Positions 7,801-17,090 are shown, numbered from the stretch's first letter. The stretch is 54,003 nt of DNA from Deltaproteobacteria bacterium CG11_big_fil_rev_8_21_14_0_20_42_23 (GCA_002796345.1 PCXC01000076.1:1-54003); one strand, 5' to 3'. Numbers and translations: made by a program. Notes: a model not told the origin generated them from the letters alone.

Positions 7801-10800
7801 AGTTCAAGCGAGTACCACGAATAACTTTTCAGCATTAGTTGTAAATGAACTTACTCCTTCAAACCAAACGCACTTTGATGTTCCTGCAAATAGATTTTCT
7901 TATGATACGCAATATTATTGGCGAGCACGAGGAGAAGACGCTTTAAGTGCTGGAGCATGGTCGGCCACTCGAAATTTCACCACCGAACAAGAGTTGCAAC
8001 TTACAGCAGCGCTTGAGAGTGAATCTCATCAAGATGGAACAAGCGTAAATCCGCGCCAAAATTTCACCAAGCGTTGGACACTTCGTAACAACGGAGAAGT
8101 AACGTGGAACAGTAACTATGTGCTTCGTTATGTAAGTGGACCTATGAGCAACAGCCATGTGGATATTCCTTTGGGAACAAATGTTGCGCCTAATCAAACA
8201 AAGTCTTTCTACGTTTCGATGACCGCACCATTAAGTGGCCAAAATATTCAAGATGATTGGCAACTGCGCAGTGATACTGGAGGCGTTGTTCCTGTTGGTG
8301 GGTCGCAAACCGTTTGGGCACGAGTAAATGTGGCGGCAAATGATTCTGCAGAGTGGGTGGGCGAAACTATTCCGGATGACAGCGCACCGTTTACTCCAGG
8401 ACAATCATTCACCAAAACGTGGACCATAAAAAACAGAAGTTCAGTCGCGTGGAACAGTGATTATTTCCTACGCCGCCGCGCAGTTGTAACTGAATTGAGT
8501 CAACAAAACACTCTTCCTATTTCGGGAAGTGTTGCGGTTGGTTCCAATTTTGTTTTCTCGGTAAATATGAGAGCTCCGCAACAAGCTGGTACCTATCGTG
8601 AAGAATGGGAACTTGTTGGACCAAGCGGAAGTGTGATTCAAATCCGCGGGGCTGATAATTCTTGGTCTACAGATAAAATTTGGGCAAACATTTCGGTTGC
8701 TGTTCCCGAAACGCCGCCAGATGGATTGCCTACTACAAACAGCTCCAATCCTACGTATGCCGAGATCAACCAAGAACTTTTGGCTCAAGCTGCAGCACAT
8801 AATATTCCGCCTAATATTTTACAGACGGTTGCGTTTCAAGAGTCTAAGTGGAGACAGTTTCGAGACAGTAATAGTTCCGGATTATTCCATTGCGGAACAG
8901 CTCTTCCATGGAGTGCAGGTGATATTGTTTATGGATATGATTTTAATCCAAACGATTGTCCTAACATCATCAGTGTTGGTATAGGTCTTATGCAAATTAC
9001 TATTCCCGTTACGAATACGGTGAATAATATTCAAAATGGAATCAACTGGGGTGATGCTACTTTGCACCAACAAGTTTCAGGAAACTGGCGAACCAATATT
9101 GAAAAGGCTATCGAAAAACTTAATGCCAGGTGGATGGAAAACATAGATTATCCAGGAGCAGCTGGATGCGATATCGACAAGCGTGTTATTGAAAACTGGT
9201 ATTATCCCATTGCTTGGTACAATGGGCAGGGAGGTATTGATGGTGCATATGGTTATGTGAGAGACATCTATTCTTATATGCGCGGAGATACGTTTACAAA
9301 TGCGCATGTAAGTCCCTATCTTACAACCCTTGCAAACATTGGTTCTCCTCAAGATATACCGGGTTACAGTGAAGTGATTTTTGAGAATGGCAATCAGCCT
9401 TATTCACTTGCTGAGCTTGTAGATAACGGTGGACGTATTCATCGTTGGACAGGTGGAAACAATTACAATGATGTAACCGATCTTGTTTCATCAGGAAACT
9501 GTGAATCAGGAACGGCAAATAATCTTTCCATTCCTTCTCAAGTGAAAGGACTCACGCTTACGCAAAATGGTGGTACGGTAAACTTTGAATGGAACGAAAA
9601 TCCGCAAGATGAGACTGTTCAAGGCTATTATCTCTATACTCAAACCGTTGACGCAAACGGAACTCCGCAAGGAAATGAAGTTCGCTTCGGGCCAATCCAA
9701 GGTTCGGGTGTCAGTCAAAATCTTGCAGCTGGTCGTTATCGTTTCCAAGTAGCAGCTCTCAATGCTGCTGGAACTGGAACGCGTTCTAAGTCTTATCTCT
9801 TCAGTGTTGAAGCGGTTCAAGCGGGATTAGCTCAAGTGCAAGGTGTAACAACAGATGTTGATGATCATGATGTGCGCATTACCTGGAATGCTGTTGGCAA
9901 TGCAAATAAATATCTCCTCGTATGGAAAACTACTGGATTTGCTGGCATTCCTCTAACAGGTTCGGCTGAAACAGACAGTACGACTTACTCCAAAGAAAAT
10001 GCAAGCGAAGGGTCATTCCGTATCCAAGTAAAGGCCTGCAAAGAAGCTCCGTGGTATGATGTGTTTACGAAGGACGAATGTGGAGCATGGTCAGATGAAA
10101 TTCAATTTAATGTTCCAGAAGCAAACTTCGACATTGCATGTACTGAGCTTCACAATAACAACATGGTTATGTCGAAGAGAATTGCTGTAAATGATATCAA
10201 TAACTATTGTTTCAAGCTCCCCGCAAACGTTGATGTAGTAACAGTTCAGATGGGTGGGAAGGGATTAGTATATCCGAAGGATGCAGATCTTTATCTAAAA
10301 CAAGGATCGCCGATTGCAGCAAATGAAATAGGACCTCGTCTTCCATGTCCTGATCCAGACGTCAAAAAACGTGATACAGATTGTTATCGAGATAGCATTA
10401 ATCCTATTTTCATTGCGCCAGCTCATGGAAGTTCATTTGAATCTGTAACTTTATATAATCCTCCAGCTGGAAAGTACTATGTGGCTGTCCATGGAAGTTC
10501 GAGTATGAATCGGATAGTTGGCGATGATAAAAGTTTGAATTACTTTATTAAACTCCATTATCATGGCGTAGCTCGCGAAGGACTTCCAAATGGGTTTGTT
10601 CTAAATAGAAATGGACCATCAAATGTGTTTAGCCCAGTTAATCCAGATGCAGGTGATTGGTGGTCAGTTGAACGAACTTGTGCAAGCAATTGGCAATTAG
10701 CGCAAGACGCAGGATGGGGACCGTGCAATCCTACAGTCACAATTAATGGTTCAAGTGGTATAGGTGTAGTAACAGCAACTCAAGCTGGGCAAAATAATCT

Positions 10801-13800
10801 TTCTTGTTATTCAAACTGTCGAAGTAATCATCACGATAAAGGAGATTGGGATTCAAGAGATTTCAATCTTTCAGATGGTACTGATAATGGTGAGAATTTA
10901 TATGCAGCTCTTTCAGGAACAGTTATTTTTAAGGGAAGTAATGGGGGTTATGGTCAAGAAGTAGTGATTCAATCCGATATCGATGCAAACTTTGCTGTAC
11001 GTTATGCTCATATGAAATCGTGGGCAAACAATTTGGAAGTAGGTCAACATATAGATGCTGGAACCTTGATTGGTCAAATTGGTGGAACAGGTGGCTATAA
11101 ACCTCACTTGCATTTTAACCTCCATAAAAACATCGCACTTAACACTGCGAGTGGAACTCCAATGAATCAAGAGGGACTCAATACAAGCTTGCGTGGTGGA
11201 ATGCATTCATCAACATTCTATTCAGCCTTTGTTCCACTTGATATAAATGACTATCTTGATCTTCCTTCAAATGGCAGTAAAACCTGGACCATTGTGGAAT
11301 CACGTTGTCCGGTTGATCTCAGCGTAACCGATAGCCAAGGAAGAAAAGTGGGCAAGGGTGCGTTTGGCACAATGGACCTCGAGATTCCAGAAGTTGAATA
11401 TTACACCGTTCATGCTGGAGTGGATGAGTACGAACTCTTAGCACTTCCAAATGTAAATGTAGGAAATGATTATCAAGTGAATATTGTGGGCGCGGGAGAT
11501 GGCGAATTTAACGTTGCTATTTCTTCACCAGATGCTCCACCTCAACACATTGATAACCTTGCTTATCTTGGTGAACGTGTAAGTCCGGAAATTAGCGCAA
11601 AGCTAAATATTGCTTCGCTAAATAGTTCTCGTCCATTAATGATTCAAAATGAAAATGGTGCTTATATTCCAGAACTCAACTTCGATGAAGATGATGCTGC
11701 ACAATATAATGCTCCAGCTCCTCAGATTGAAAATATTTCCAGCCGAGTTCTTTCTCGTGGTGGAAGCTTGATTATTACCGGAACAAACTTGGGTGGTTTG
11801 GCCAATGCACTTTCTGGAGAAGTAGACCTCATTCAAAATCATGATATTTATCGACCGTTCAAAATTCAATCATGGCAGCAAAATCAGATAGTGCTTGATT
11901 TTGAGGTCGATGTTCCATTTGGAGAGTATCAACTTCGTTTGATGGTGTATCCATCACGTCTTCTCTCAAATAAAATTGTCGTTGATGTGATTGATGGCGC
12001 ATCTACTCCTGTGCTTGAGAAATTATCTACTCCTTATGCGCTTGCAGATAGAGATGGAAATAGGCTTGAGCTTTCAGGAAGAAATTTTGCAGGTGCTGCA
12101 AGTGTTCGCATCGGAAATCAAAACCTTCAAGATACCTATGTAGCATCGCAAGGTTTTATTCATGGAACACTTCCAAGATTTGCTGTTGGAACATATAACG
12201 TCGTTGTGAATAATGGCAATGGTCGTCAATCTGCGCAGATTCATCAAATACAGTACATAGATCCAAATGGTGATCTCGATAGTGATGGTATTTTGAATCA
12301 AGTTGAACTTCTTAACGGAACGAATCCTGGAAACATCGATACCGATGGCGATGGCGTGAAAGATGGTGTTGATGATCTTCCAACCGATGAAAGTGAATCT
12401 GTTGATACCGATGGGGATGGTATTGGAAATAATGCAGATACCGACGACGACAACGATGGTGTCAATGATACGCAAGATCTTTGTCCACTTGTGAGCGATC
12501 CGAACCAAAGCAATGTTGATGGTGATGCTGCGGGTGATGTATGCGATGAAGATGCCGATAATGATGGCGTGCTCAATCAACTTGATGCCTTCCCGCTTAA
12601 TGCAAATGAATCACTTGATACCGATGAAGATGGCATTGGAAACAATGCCGATCTTGATGATGACAACGATGGTGTGAACGATGCGCAAGATGCATTTCCC
12701 TACAATTCAAACGAGACAGCAGACACCGATGGCGACGGCATTGGCAACAATGCAGATACCGATCGTGATAACGATGGGGTTGACAATGTAAACGATGCCT
12801 TCCCGCTTGATCCAAATGAATCGGCAGATACCGACAACGATGGCATTGGCGACAACGTCGATCTTTGTGCTGATACGCAAGGTTTGGCCGGTGCCGATGG
12901 CTGCGCTGCAAATCAGTCTCCGTTGCTTATCGATGGAAGTATGGAAGCTGCAAACCTAGATGCATGGCCAGCTAGCGGGAATCCGGTAGTGAGAGAAAAA
13001 ACAAATGCTGAAGCTGAAAGTGGTGTGCAAAGTTTACACCTTAGCACTGTTGGTGCTGCAAATGCTGGTGTAAGACAAAACAATATTCCAGTGGAAGCTG
13101 GAAAGTGGTACGAATTTTCCTTCAGCTATCAATTGCTTCAAGGCCAAATTAAACCTGTGCTTGTTACAAGTGGCAGTGCAGACTTCGAAGGATTACTTCC
13201 ACTTATTAGTAACACTGAAAATGGATGGCAGACCTACACCAGACAATTCCAAATTCCTCTCAACTTTGTGGGAGAGCTTGGCGTTCTTATCACCGCAGTT
13301 AATGCAGATGTTTATCTTGATGAGATAAACATTCGCAGCATTCCAGGGCCGCGACTTGTACTCGATGGAAACATGGAAGAAGAGGGCGTTGGCGCTTGGA
13401 ATTCTTACGGTAGTCCGGCGCAAAAGCTGAAAACAGCTGAAAAATCTTTAAGCGGAGTTCAGAGTCTCTACCTCGATACCGAAGGTGCAGGTGGTGGAGT
13501 GCAGCAGTTGGATATTCCACTTGAAGCGGGTGAATGGTATGAATATTCTTTCCACTATCAATTGCAGCAAGGTGAAATAAGAACTTTACTTGGCATCAAT
13601 TCTTCAAACATCGACTTTGAGAATGCGCTTGCCATCATCACCAACCAGAGCAATACGTGGCAGACCTACACCAGACAATTTCAAGTGCCTGCAGATTATG
13701 CGGGTGGATTGCGCTTTGTTATCAACACCAAAAATGCACGTGTCTATTTGGATGATGTGAGCATCACGCCAATTGCGGGTCCAGACATTGTGCTCGACGG

Positions 13801-14719
13801 CAACATGGAAGCGGTAGGTGTTGGTTCATGGTCATCTTACGGCAGTCCTGCGACGAAAGAAAAAACTGCAGTTGAATTTGCGGATGGTCAGCATAGCTTG
13901 CACATCAGCACGTTGGGTTCAGCAGGCGGAGTTCAACAGCTTGATCTTCCGGTTGAAGCGGGTCAGTGGTACGAATATTCTTTCCAGTACCTCATGAAAA
14001 AAGGTGAAATAAAACCTCTATTGGGAATCAATTCGTCAAACACCGATTTCGAAGGCAACGGAGCAGTGCTTCGTGATCAAAGTGGAACTTGGAAGTCATA
14101 TGTGCGGCAATTCCAGGTTCCAGCTGGTTTTGCGGGTGGCTTACGATTAGTGATTAATACTCGGGATGCCGATCTCTATCTTGATGCTGTTCGAATCATC
14201 CCCATTGCAAACCCACTTACCATTCTTGATGGTGACATGGAATCAGATACCTTAAGTGCTTGGCAAGCTTATGCAAGCCCGGCTCTTTTAGAAAAAGTTT
14301 CAGATTCTGTGCACGGTGGAAGCCGTAGTTTGTACATACAAACTCCTGATGCAACTGGGCGAAATCAAGGTGGTGTGCAGCAGCTGCAGGTCAACGTTGA
14401 ACCAGGGCGTCGTTATCGTTTTTCTTTCTGGTACAAGTCTCACGGAATGTCTCTTCCTCGGCTTGGAGCGGGAGATTCAAACAATGACTTCGAGTTTGTA
14501 GGTTGGGATGAAAATGGACAGCCATTGTATCCTGTGTTTACAAGGTCGGCAGCAGGGTGGACCTATTATGAACGAGAATTTATAGCACCAGATACCGATG
14601 ACTTCCGTGCCGTCTTTATTGTTTATGATGGAGAAGTATCACTGGATGGGCAAAGCTATATCGAATATGAGTTTGGCCAACTTTGGTTGGATGACGTTCA
14701 GATTACACCCTTGAATTAG
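4847..14719 (+). CDS. giant multidomain surface lipoprotein with lytic transglycosylase and M23 peptidase domains
   Basis: 3,290 residues from ATG 4847; AGGAG ends 7 bases upstream. The lipobox LTSC puts the lipidated Cys at 24. In order: a beta-rich region with a DNRLRE-like domain (about 30-500); NBR1-type Ig domains (about 506, 724, 1055, 1169) alternating with fibronectin-III-like domains and a KRE9-like domain (850-950); a lysozyme-fold SLT domain (1300-1480) with Glu1332 in FQESKW, GLMQIT (1380-1385) and WYN (1457-1459); two fibronectin-like domains; a PPC-like domain (1760-1910); an M23 domain (1950-2110) with His1995/1996, Asp2005, His2055 and HLH (2087-2089); two IPT/TIG domains; thrombospondin type 3 Asp-rich repeats (2475-2675); and four CBM4/9-like modules of about 143 residues. 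Both wall-cutting domains keep their key residues. It probably remodels or attacks peptidoglycan at the cell surface. A strong terminator follows. Confidence 0.9.
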   Translation: MKKMNRWSTFTNFFLLFLLFLTSCGGTQSQKGTLSTTTEIPDDSSFSEASVEIPGLRTASSITYENKDGSRTTEFSSAPVYYLKGDAWQDIDTTLSSDIEDDDFDLGVEKSELKVFFKDTASNANFITRALNLDTDTSPYVMKFMAGESALLWQSEKMSIVDKDEKALYEENAVRAERKNSENQISYVNVFQNVDENYIVLPESIKHNVILKQKFDDFSDASKVLHTGTLSLPPEFEVMADETYLQPEESVEAKSFKIKKDGTEKWYYFSAPSMFEQDGDEEIQGTYKLERTREALRISIQFDYAWIQDAKRIFPLVLDPSVTLESSTASRTGYIYGNAGSKTRSYSSSVGMKIGGANGNVNYYRGYAEWDISAIADATSISSAIVRLRDRVWNDVSGDGSMSTKIIEMSLRPTSSTPQQVYDDISDGRDYGYIQWFGKNTTKDFTFDATERSHVFNKRGLGWFAIGLRLYNGVGDDADSVWLHTNTTSSTYRPKLIVTYAAPTDGASFVTETIPDGTDLEVNTNFTKTWTLRNSGQTTWNNTYCLHYASDNVAGTLSTSQNPVCVQGTVAPGNNYIFSVSMRTPASAQANAREDWSFKRNGTTIQVSASNTVYVLIDVTAPAPFPAPGLVSPANGATAISRTARLDWNSINGATNYRVQVSTSSAFNSFLIDHADGNSYYDMQQNDNLQRNTLYYWRARAGSADRGGEWSVTRNFRTENLTASFVSETYPDNNVDGADVLANTNFTKTWTIQNTGNSTWTSSHCIHFLGTNVPGGNPLSQNTNATCIVGSVAPNNNYTFSVPMRTPASGTGLRDRWQLRDGFNQSILVDGSNEIWALIDVIADPCGTAGASLTVTSPNGGENLRIGNNYTVTWNEVGNIQQLHIHLYKGANVVYGLSNNAPNNGSFNFSLQADTVPGNDYRIGMSNLHANGACDGTIYDFSNNNFTVSAAPSAPVLTAPANAVSNVSRTVRLDWNAASGATSYRVQASTTNNFSALVVNELTPSNQTHFDVPANRFSYDTQYYWRARGEDALSAGAWSATRNFTTEQELQLTAALESESHQDGTSVNPRQNFTKRWTLRNNGEVTWNSNYVLRYVSGPMSNSHVDIPLGTNVAPNQTKSFYVSMTAPLSGQNIQDDWQLRSDTGGVVPVGGSQTVWARVNVAANDSAEWVGETIPDDSAPFTPGQSFTKTWTIKNRSSVAWNSDYFLRRRAVVTELSQQNTLPISGSVAVGSNFVFSVNMRAPQQAGTYREEWELVGPSGSVIQIRGADNSWSTDKIWANISVAVPETPPDGLPTTNSSNPTYAEINQELLAQAAAHNIPPNILQTVAFQESKWRQFRDSNSSGLFHCGTALPWSAGDIVYGYDFNPNDCPNIISVGIGLMQITIPVTNTVNNIQNGINWGDATLHQQVSGNWRTNIEKAIEKLNARWMENIDYPGAAGCDIDKRVIENWYYPIAWYNGQGGIDGAYGYVRDIYSYMRGDTFTNAHVSPYLTTLANIGSPQDIPGYSEVIFENGNQPYSLAELVDNGGRIHRWTGGNNYNDVTDLVSSGNCESGTANNLSIPSQVKGLTLTQNGGTVNFEWNENPQDETVQGYYLYTQTVDANGTPQGNEVRFGPIQGSGVSQNLAAGRYRFQVAALNAAGTGTRSKSYLFSVEAVQAGLAQVQGVTTDVDDHDVRITWNAVGNANKYLLVWKTTGFAGIPLTGSAETDSTTYSKENASEGSFRIQVKACKEAPWYDVFTKDECGAWSDEIQFNVPEANFDIACTELHNNNMVMSKRIAVNDINNYCFKLPANVDVVTVQMGGKGLVYPKDADLYLKQGSPIAANEIGPRLPCPDPDVKKRDTDCYRDSINPIFIAPAHGSSFESVTLYNPPAGKYYVAVHGSSSMNRIVGDDKSLNYFIKLHYHGVAREGLPNGFVLNRNGPSNVFSPVNPDAGDWWSVERTCASNWQLAQDAGWGPCNPTVTINGSSGIGVVTATQAGQNNLSCYSNCRSNHHDKGDWDSRDFNLSDGTDNGENLYAALSGTVIFKGSNGGYGQEVVIQSDIDANFAVRYAHMKSWANNLEVGQHIDAGTLIGQIGGTGGYKPHLHFNLHKNIALNTASGTPMNQEGLNTSLRGGMHSSTFYSAFVPLDINDYLDLPSNGSKTWTIVESRCPVDLSVTDSQGRKVGKGAFGTMDLEIPEVEYYTVHAGVDEYELLALPNVNVGNDYQVNIVGAGDGEFNVAISSPDAPPQHIDNLAYLGERVSPEISAKLNIASLNSSRPLMIQNENGAYIPELNFDEDDAAQYNAPAPQIENISSRVLSRGGSLIITGTNLGGLANALSGEVDLIQNHDIYRPFKIQSWQQNQIVLDFEVDVPFGEYQLRLMVYPSRLLSNKIVVDVIDGASTPVLEKLSTPYALADRDGNRLELSGRNFAGAASVRIGNQNLQDTYVASQGFIHGTLPRFAVGTYNVVVNNGNGRQSAQIHQIQYIDPNGDLDSDGILNQVELLNGTNPGNIDTDGDGVKDGVDDLPTDESESVDTDGDGIGNNADTDDDNDGVNDTQDLCPLVSDPNQSNVDGDAAGDVCDEDADNDGVLNQLDAFPLNANESLDTDEDGIGNNADLDDDNDGVNDAQDAFPYNSNETADTDGDGIGNNADTDRDNDGVDNVNDAFPLDPNESADTDNDGIGDNVDLCADTQGLAGADGCAANQSPLLIDGSMEAANLDAWPASGNPVVREKTNAEAESGVQSLHLSTVGAANAGVRQNNIPVEAGKWYEFSFSYQLLQGQIKPVLVTSGSADFEGLLPLISNTENGWQTYTRQFQIPLNFVGELGVLITAVNADVYLDEINIRSIPGPRLVLDGNMEEEGVGAWNSYGSPAQKLKTAEKSLSGVQSLYLDTEGAGGGVQQLDIPLEAGEWYEYSFHYQLQQGEIRTLLGINSSNIDFENALAIITNQSNTWQTYTRQFQVPADYAGGLRFVINTKNARVYLDDVSITPIAGPDIVLDGNMEAVGVGSWSSYGSPATKEKTAVEFADGQHSLHISTLGSAGGVQQLDLPVEAGQWYEYSFQYLMKKGEIKPLLGINSSNTDFEGNGAVLRDQSGTWKSYVRQFQVPAGFAGGLRLVINTRDADLYLDAVRIIPIANPLTILDGDMESDTLSAWQAYASPALLEKVSDSVHGGSRSLYIQTPDATGRNQGGVQQLQVNVEPGRRYRFSFWYKSHGMSLPRLGAGDSNNDFEFVGWDENGQPLYPVFTRSAAGWTYYEREFIAPDTDDFRAVFIVYDGEVSLDGQSYIEYEFGQLWLDDVQITPLN

Positions 14720-14740
14720 TCTCATAAGAACACGTTAAAA

Positions 14741-14772
14741 GGGGGAGCATGCTCAAACATGCTCCCTTTTTT
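14741..14772 (+). terminator. rho-independent terminator after the giant gene
   Basis: GGGAGCATG - CTCAAA - CATGCTCCC forms a 9-bp GC-rich stem followed by six T residues (14767-14772), 22 bases after the stop codon. Confidence 0.93.
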
Positions 14773-14777
14773 GTGTG

Positions 14778-14808
14778 TGTTCGGTGAACATGTTCAGTAT
14801 TTCGAACA
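14778..14808. promoter_or_regulatory. candidate operator: clustered TGTTC/GAACA half-sites (GAACATGTTC core)
   Basis: A perfect 12-bp palindrome TGAACATGTTCA at 14785-14796 is flanked by TGTTC (14778-14782) and GAACA (14804-14808). The same order of half-sites occurs at 21564-21624. It lies 150-180 bases upstream of the 606-residue lipoprotein gene. Confidence 0.55.
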
Positions 14809-14881
14809 GAAAACGAAAATAAGTGCAGGTTTTCGGATCATTGCCAAAAAAAAGTCAGGAAAAGATTGTTCTCTTCCTAAA

Positions 14882-14910
14882 AATAAGTAGCTTCGGCAAA
14901 GCTGCTTATT
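14882..14910 (+). promoter_or_regulatory. leader hairpin ahead of the 606-residue lipoprotein gene
   Basis: AATAAGTAGCTT - CGGCA - AAGCTGCTTATT forms a 12-bp stem with one G-U pair and a 5-base loop, 50 bases before the start codon. No T-tract follows, so it is not a classic terminator. It may be an mRNA leader structure or a small palindromic repeat. Confidence 0.4.
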
Positions 14911-14960
14911 ACAAGGCTTTGCGGACTACCATTAGAAAAAAGTTAGAAAGTGAGAAAACC

Positions 14961-16781
14961 ATGCAATCTCTTTGTTCCCTTTTCCGTAACAGTATTTTGT
15001 CCCTCATTCTGCTCACTCCCTTTTTGCTCAGCGCCTGTAGTGGTGGATCTTCAGAGGGGAGTGCGAATACATCCGCGTCAGCATCAGCTGGAAAGTACGC
15101 TTCAGTTAAGCGAGCAAAGGTTGATTATGAACACAGGGGAGTTTTGTATGCTTTTCTAAATTCAGCTCGAACACGAGAAATTGTTTTGATCATGCCATTT
15201 TATAAATCATACCCTGGCGAACAGTTTGAGCTTGGTACAAACGATGTTGATGATGAAAGCAATTACGGCAAAGGCATTCTTTTTATGCATGAATTTGAGC
15301 CAAATAAAAATGGAAATATTACTTTTAATGATATTCCATCTGAAAAGTTTAGCCTTACGGGTTCCTGGATTTCCACATCAGGAATGGTTGACGTTGAAGA
15401 AGCTGGAATTAAAAATGGGGATAAGCTCAAAGGTCTCATTCATGAAGTAGATTTTGTTCAGTTTGATCTCAAAACGAACAAACCACTTTTAGATGGTAAA
15501 GTGAACAGTTTGTCCGAAGAAGAATTTTCTGCAGAAATTAGTGAGGGTGGAATCGATGATATTGTAATTACAAATCTGGATAAACTTTCAGGTACACTAG
15601 GAACTCAAGTAAGGATGAGAGCACACAATCTTCCGTCAGAAGTGAAAGTTCGTTTCGAAGCTTGTGCAGACGAAATGCCAACTGAAATAATGGATGAATA
15701 TAATTTTACTGTAAACGTTACTAGCTATTGTTCAGATGCACGTTTTCACGTTGAAGATAAATCTGATCAAACTAATTTTTATACGCTTGGTTTAGCATTC
15801 AAGTTTGATAAACTTCCTCAACACACGACAACGGAAATTTCATCGGTCGCAGAGAATGCAGTGTTTGATAAAGCTGTCTATGATGCCGCCAGCGGAAACC
15901 TTTACATTCACTATCAAGACAGCGAAAAAATCTTGGTTTATTCTTCACTTCAATCTGGTTTTCTTCAGAGCATTTCGCTTCCTCATGCTGCACGCACGTT
16001 TGATCTTGCTTTCGACAAACCCTACATTCTTATTTCAAAAGAAAATCAACTTTTTCTTTTAGACAGCAACTTTGAAGTATTCAAAACCTGGACAGTGGAA
16101 GGTGACAACATTTTGGATATTGCGATTACTGCAAATAAAGAAGCTCTTATTTTATCTGGCGAATCGCAAGACAGCAAAAATCTTCATCTTGTTTCGTTAA
16201 GTTTTGATGATCAAGAACTCAAAAATGTTGAAGAACTTTCAAGTTTTAGTTTAGCAAAAGATCCAAGAGGTGAAGTGAAGTTTCAAGTGAGAAAAGATAG
16301 AAAAGCAGTTCTTATTTCAGATGCTGAAAAAAGTTTTTCTAAAGTAGTAAGTCTAAATGAAGATGGAAACTGGAAAAACTACAACTCAGATCTCCTTCCG
16401 TTGAACACGGTATTGTTGATGCATCCCAACAAAGACGAATTATTTACAGATGAAGCTGTAGTTGATTATGAGCACAAAGTTATCTCGGATCTTGCGATCA
16501 AAAAACTTCTCCCAGCTTTAGGTGCCGATGCACAAGTGGTGGGAAATATTGATGCCGATGGCAATGTGGTACTTGCCGCAAACAAATACTTTGAAGTGTA
16601 CAGCTCTGACAGTGAACGTCTTTTCACGTCCATGTTGGGAGATTACGAATCTGATGCAGCAGCATTTGGGCCAGTTCGCTTTGTGGGATTTGCACAAGAT
16701 GAAACGCAGCTTCTTGTGTTAACGCAACATAGAGTATTTGAATACTACTACCCAGAAATTCAAGCTGAACTCTCGGAGTAG
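14961..16781 (+). CDS. lipoprotein of unknown function with a beta-propeller-like C-terminal half
   Basis: 606 residues from ATG 14961. The frame extends upstream to a GTG at 14823, but ATG 14961 starts directly at a standard lipoprotein signal peptide (hydrophobic core, LLSAC with lipidated Cys 26), so the upstream part is leader. After a Gly/Ser/Ala-rich linker, residues about 40-290 form a beta-rich domain I do not recognise. The C-terminal half has repeating short strands of the kind found in WD/NHL-like propellers (for example YILISKENQLFLLDSNFEVFKTW, then LDIAITANKEALILSG). It is probably anchored in the outer membrane, where it may bind a ligand or partner. It lies right after the giant lysin-like lipoprotein and carries the operator-like palindrome upstream, so the two may be functionally linked. 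Confidence 0.75.
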   Translation: MQSLCSLFRNSILSLILLTPFLLSACSGGSSEGSANTSASASAGKYASVKRAKVDYEHRGVLYAFLNSARTREIVLIMPFYKSYPGEQFELGTNDVDDESNYGKGILFMHEFEPNKNGNITFNDIPSEKFSLTGSWISTSGMVDVEEAGIKNGDKLKGLIHEVDFVQFDLKTNKPLLDGKVNSLSEEEFSAEISEGGIDDIVITNLDKLSGTLGTQVRMRAHNLPSEVKVRFEACADEMPTEIMDEYNFTVNVTSYCSDARFHVEDKSDQTNFYTLGLAFKFDKLPQHTTTEISSVAENAVFDKAVYDAASGNLYIHYQDSEKILVYSSLQSGFLQSISLPHAARTFDLAFDKPYILISKENQLFLLDSNFEVFKTWTVEGDNILDIAITANKEALILSGESQDSKNLHLVSLSFDDQELKNVEELSSFSLAKDPRGEVKFQVRKDRKAVLISDAEKSFSKVVSLNEDGNWKNYNSDLLPLNTVLLMHPNKDELFTDEAVVDYEHKVISDLAIKKLLPALGADAQVVGNIDADGNVVLAANKYFEVYSSDSERLFTSMLGDYESDAAAFGPVRFVGFAQDETQLLVLTQHRVFEYYYPEIQAELSE

Positions 16782-16855
16782 TTCTGTAAGTTTTTCTGAG
16801 AAGAAAGGCTGAAAACTATTGATTGTTCAGCATATTTTTGGCAAATACCTTGCTT

Positions 16856-17068
16856 ATGCCGAATGAAAACCGGAAGCAAATTACAGAGCATTTGCACAAC
16901 TTGAATGGTGGTCTTTCCGTTGTGAAGAGTTTTATTTTCCACCTTGATTCTTGCTCGCTTGAAGGTGAATTACGCGAACTTCACGAAGCGGCGAAGAGAA
17001 ATCTAGAGCATTCCATTCGTACCACAAAAGAACTTTCACATCTCATCCAGTACCTCGACAAGCTTTAG
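16856..17068 (+). CDS. small two-helix protein resembling a histidine-kinase dimerisation (DHp) hairpin
   Basis: 70 residues from ATG 16856; the frame continues upstream to TTG 16825 without a clear benefit. The sequence is two amphipathic helices: ITEHLHNLNGGLSVVKSFIFHL, then ELRELHEAAKRNLEHSIRTTKELSHLIQYL. The HLHNLNGGLSVV stretch has the look of an H-box (His followed by Asn and a small hydrophobic run), and the second helix matches the return helix of HisKA/Spo0B-type hairpins. There is no ATP-binding domain, so if it takes part in phosphotransfer it must act as an intermediate or scaffold. It lies between the lipoprotein pair and the Ser/Thr kinase. The gene call itself is moderately secure; the DHp reading is inference from pattern. 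Confidence 0.5.
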   Translation: MPNENRKQITEHLHNLNGGLSVVKSFIFHLDSCSLEGELRELHEAAKRNLEHSIRTTKELSHLIQYLDKL

Positions 17069-17090
17069 TGGTGAAAGCAGCGTAACCACG

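Noticed and set aside
12074-12580. Antisense open frames of up to 168 codons across the thrombospondin type 3 repeat coding region (also 12597-12911)
   Set aside because: They arise because repeated Asp/Asn codons of the real gene leave the opposite strand free of stops; no ribosome site and biased Ile/His-rich composition.
12271-12870. Tandem DNA repeat or CRISPR-like periodicity
   Set aside because: The periodicity is that of the protein's Asp-rich calcium repeats; units vary in length and sequence and there are no constant repeats with unique spacers.
14823-14960. N-terminal extension of the 606-residue lipoprotein
   Set aside because: ATG 14961 begins exactly at a standard lipoprotein signal peptide; the extension spans a hairpin and has no ribosome site.
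14797-14960. Sigma54 promoter ahead of the 606-residue lipoprotein gene
   Set aside because: Reading GG/GC pairs by eye, none had the required 10-base spacing, so control there by the sigma54 regulator is not shown by the core promoter.
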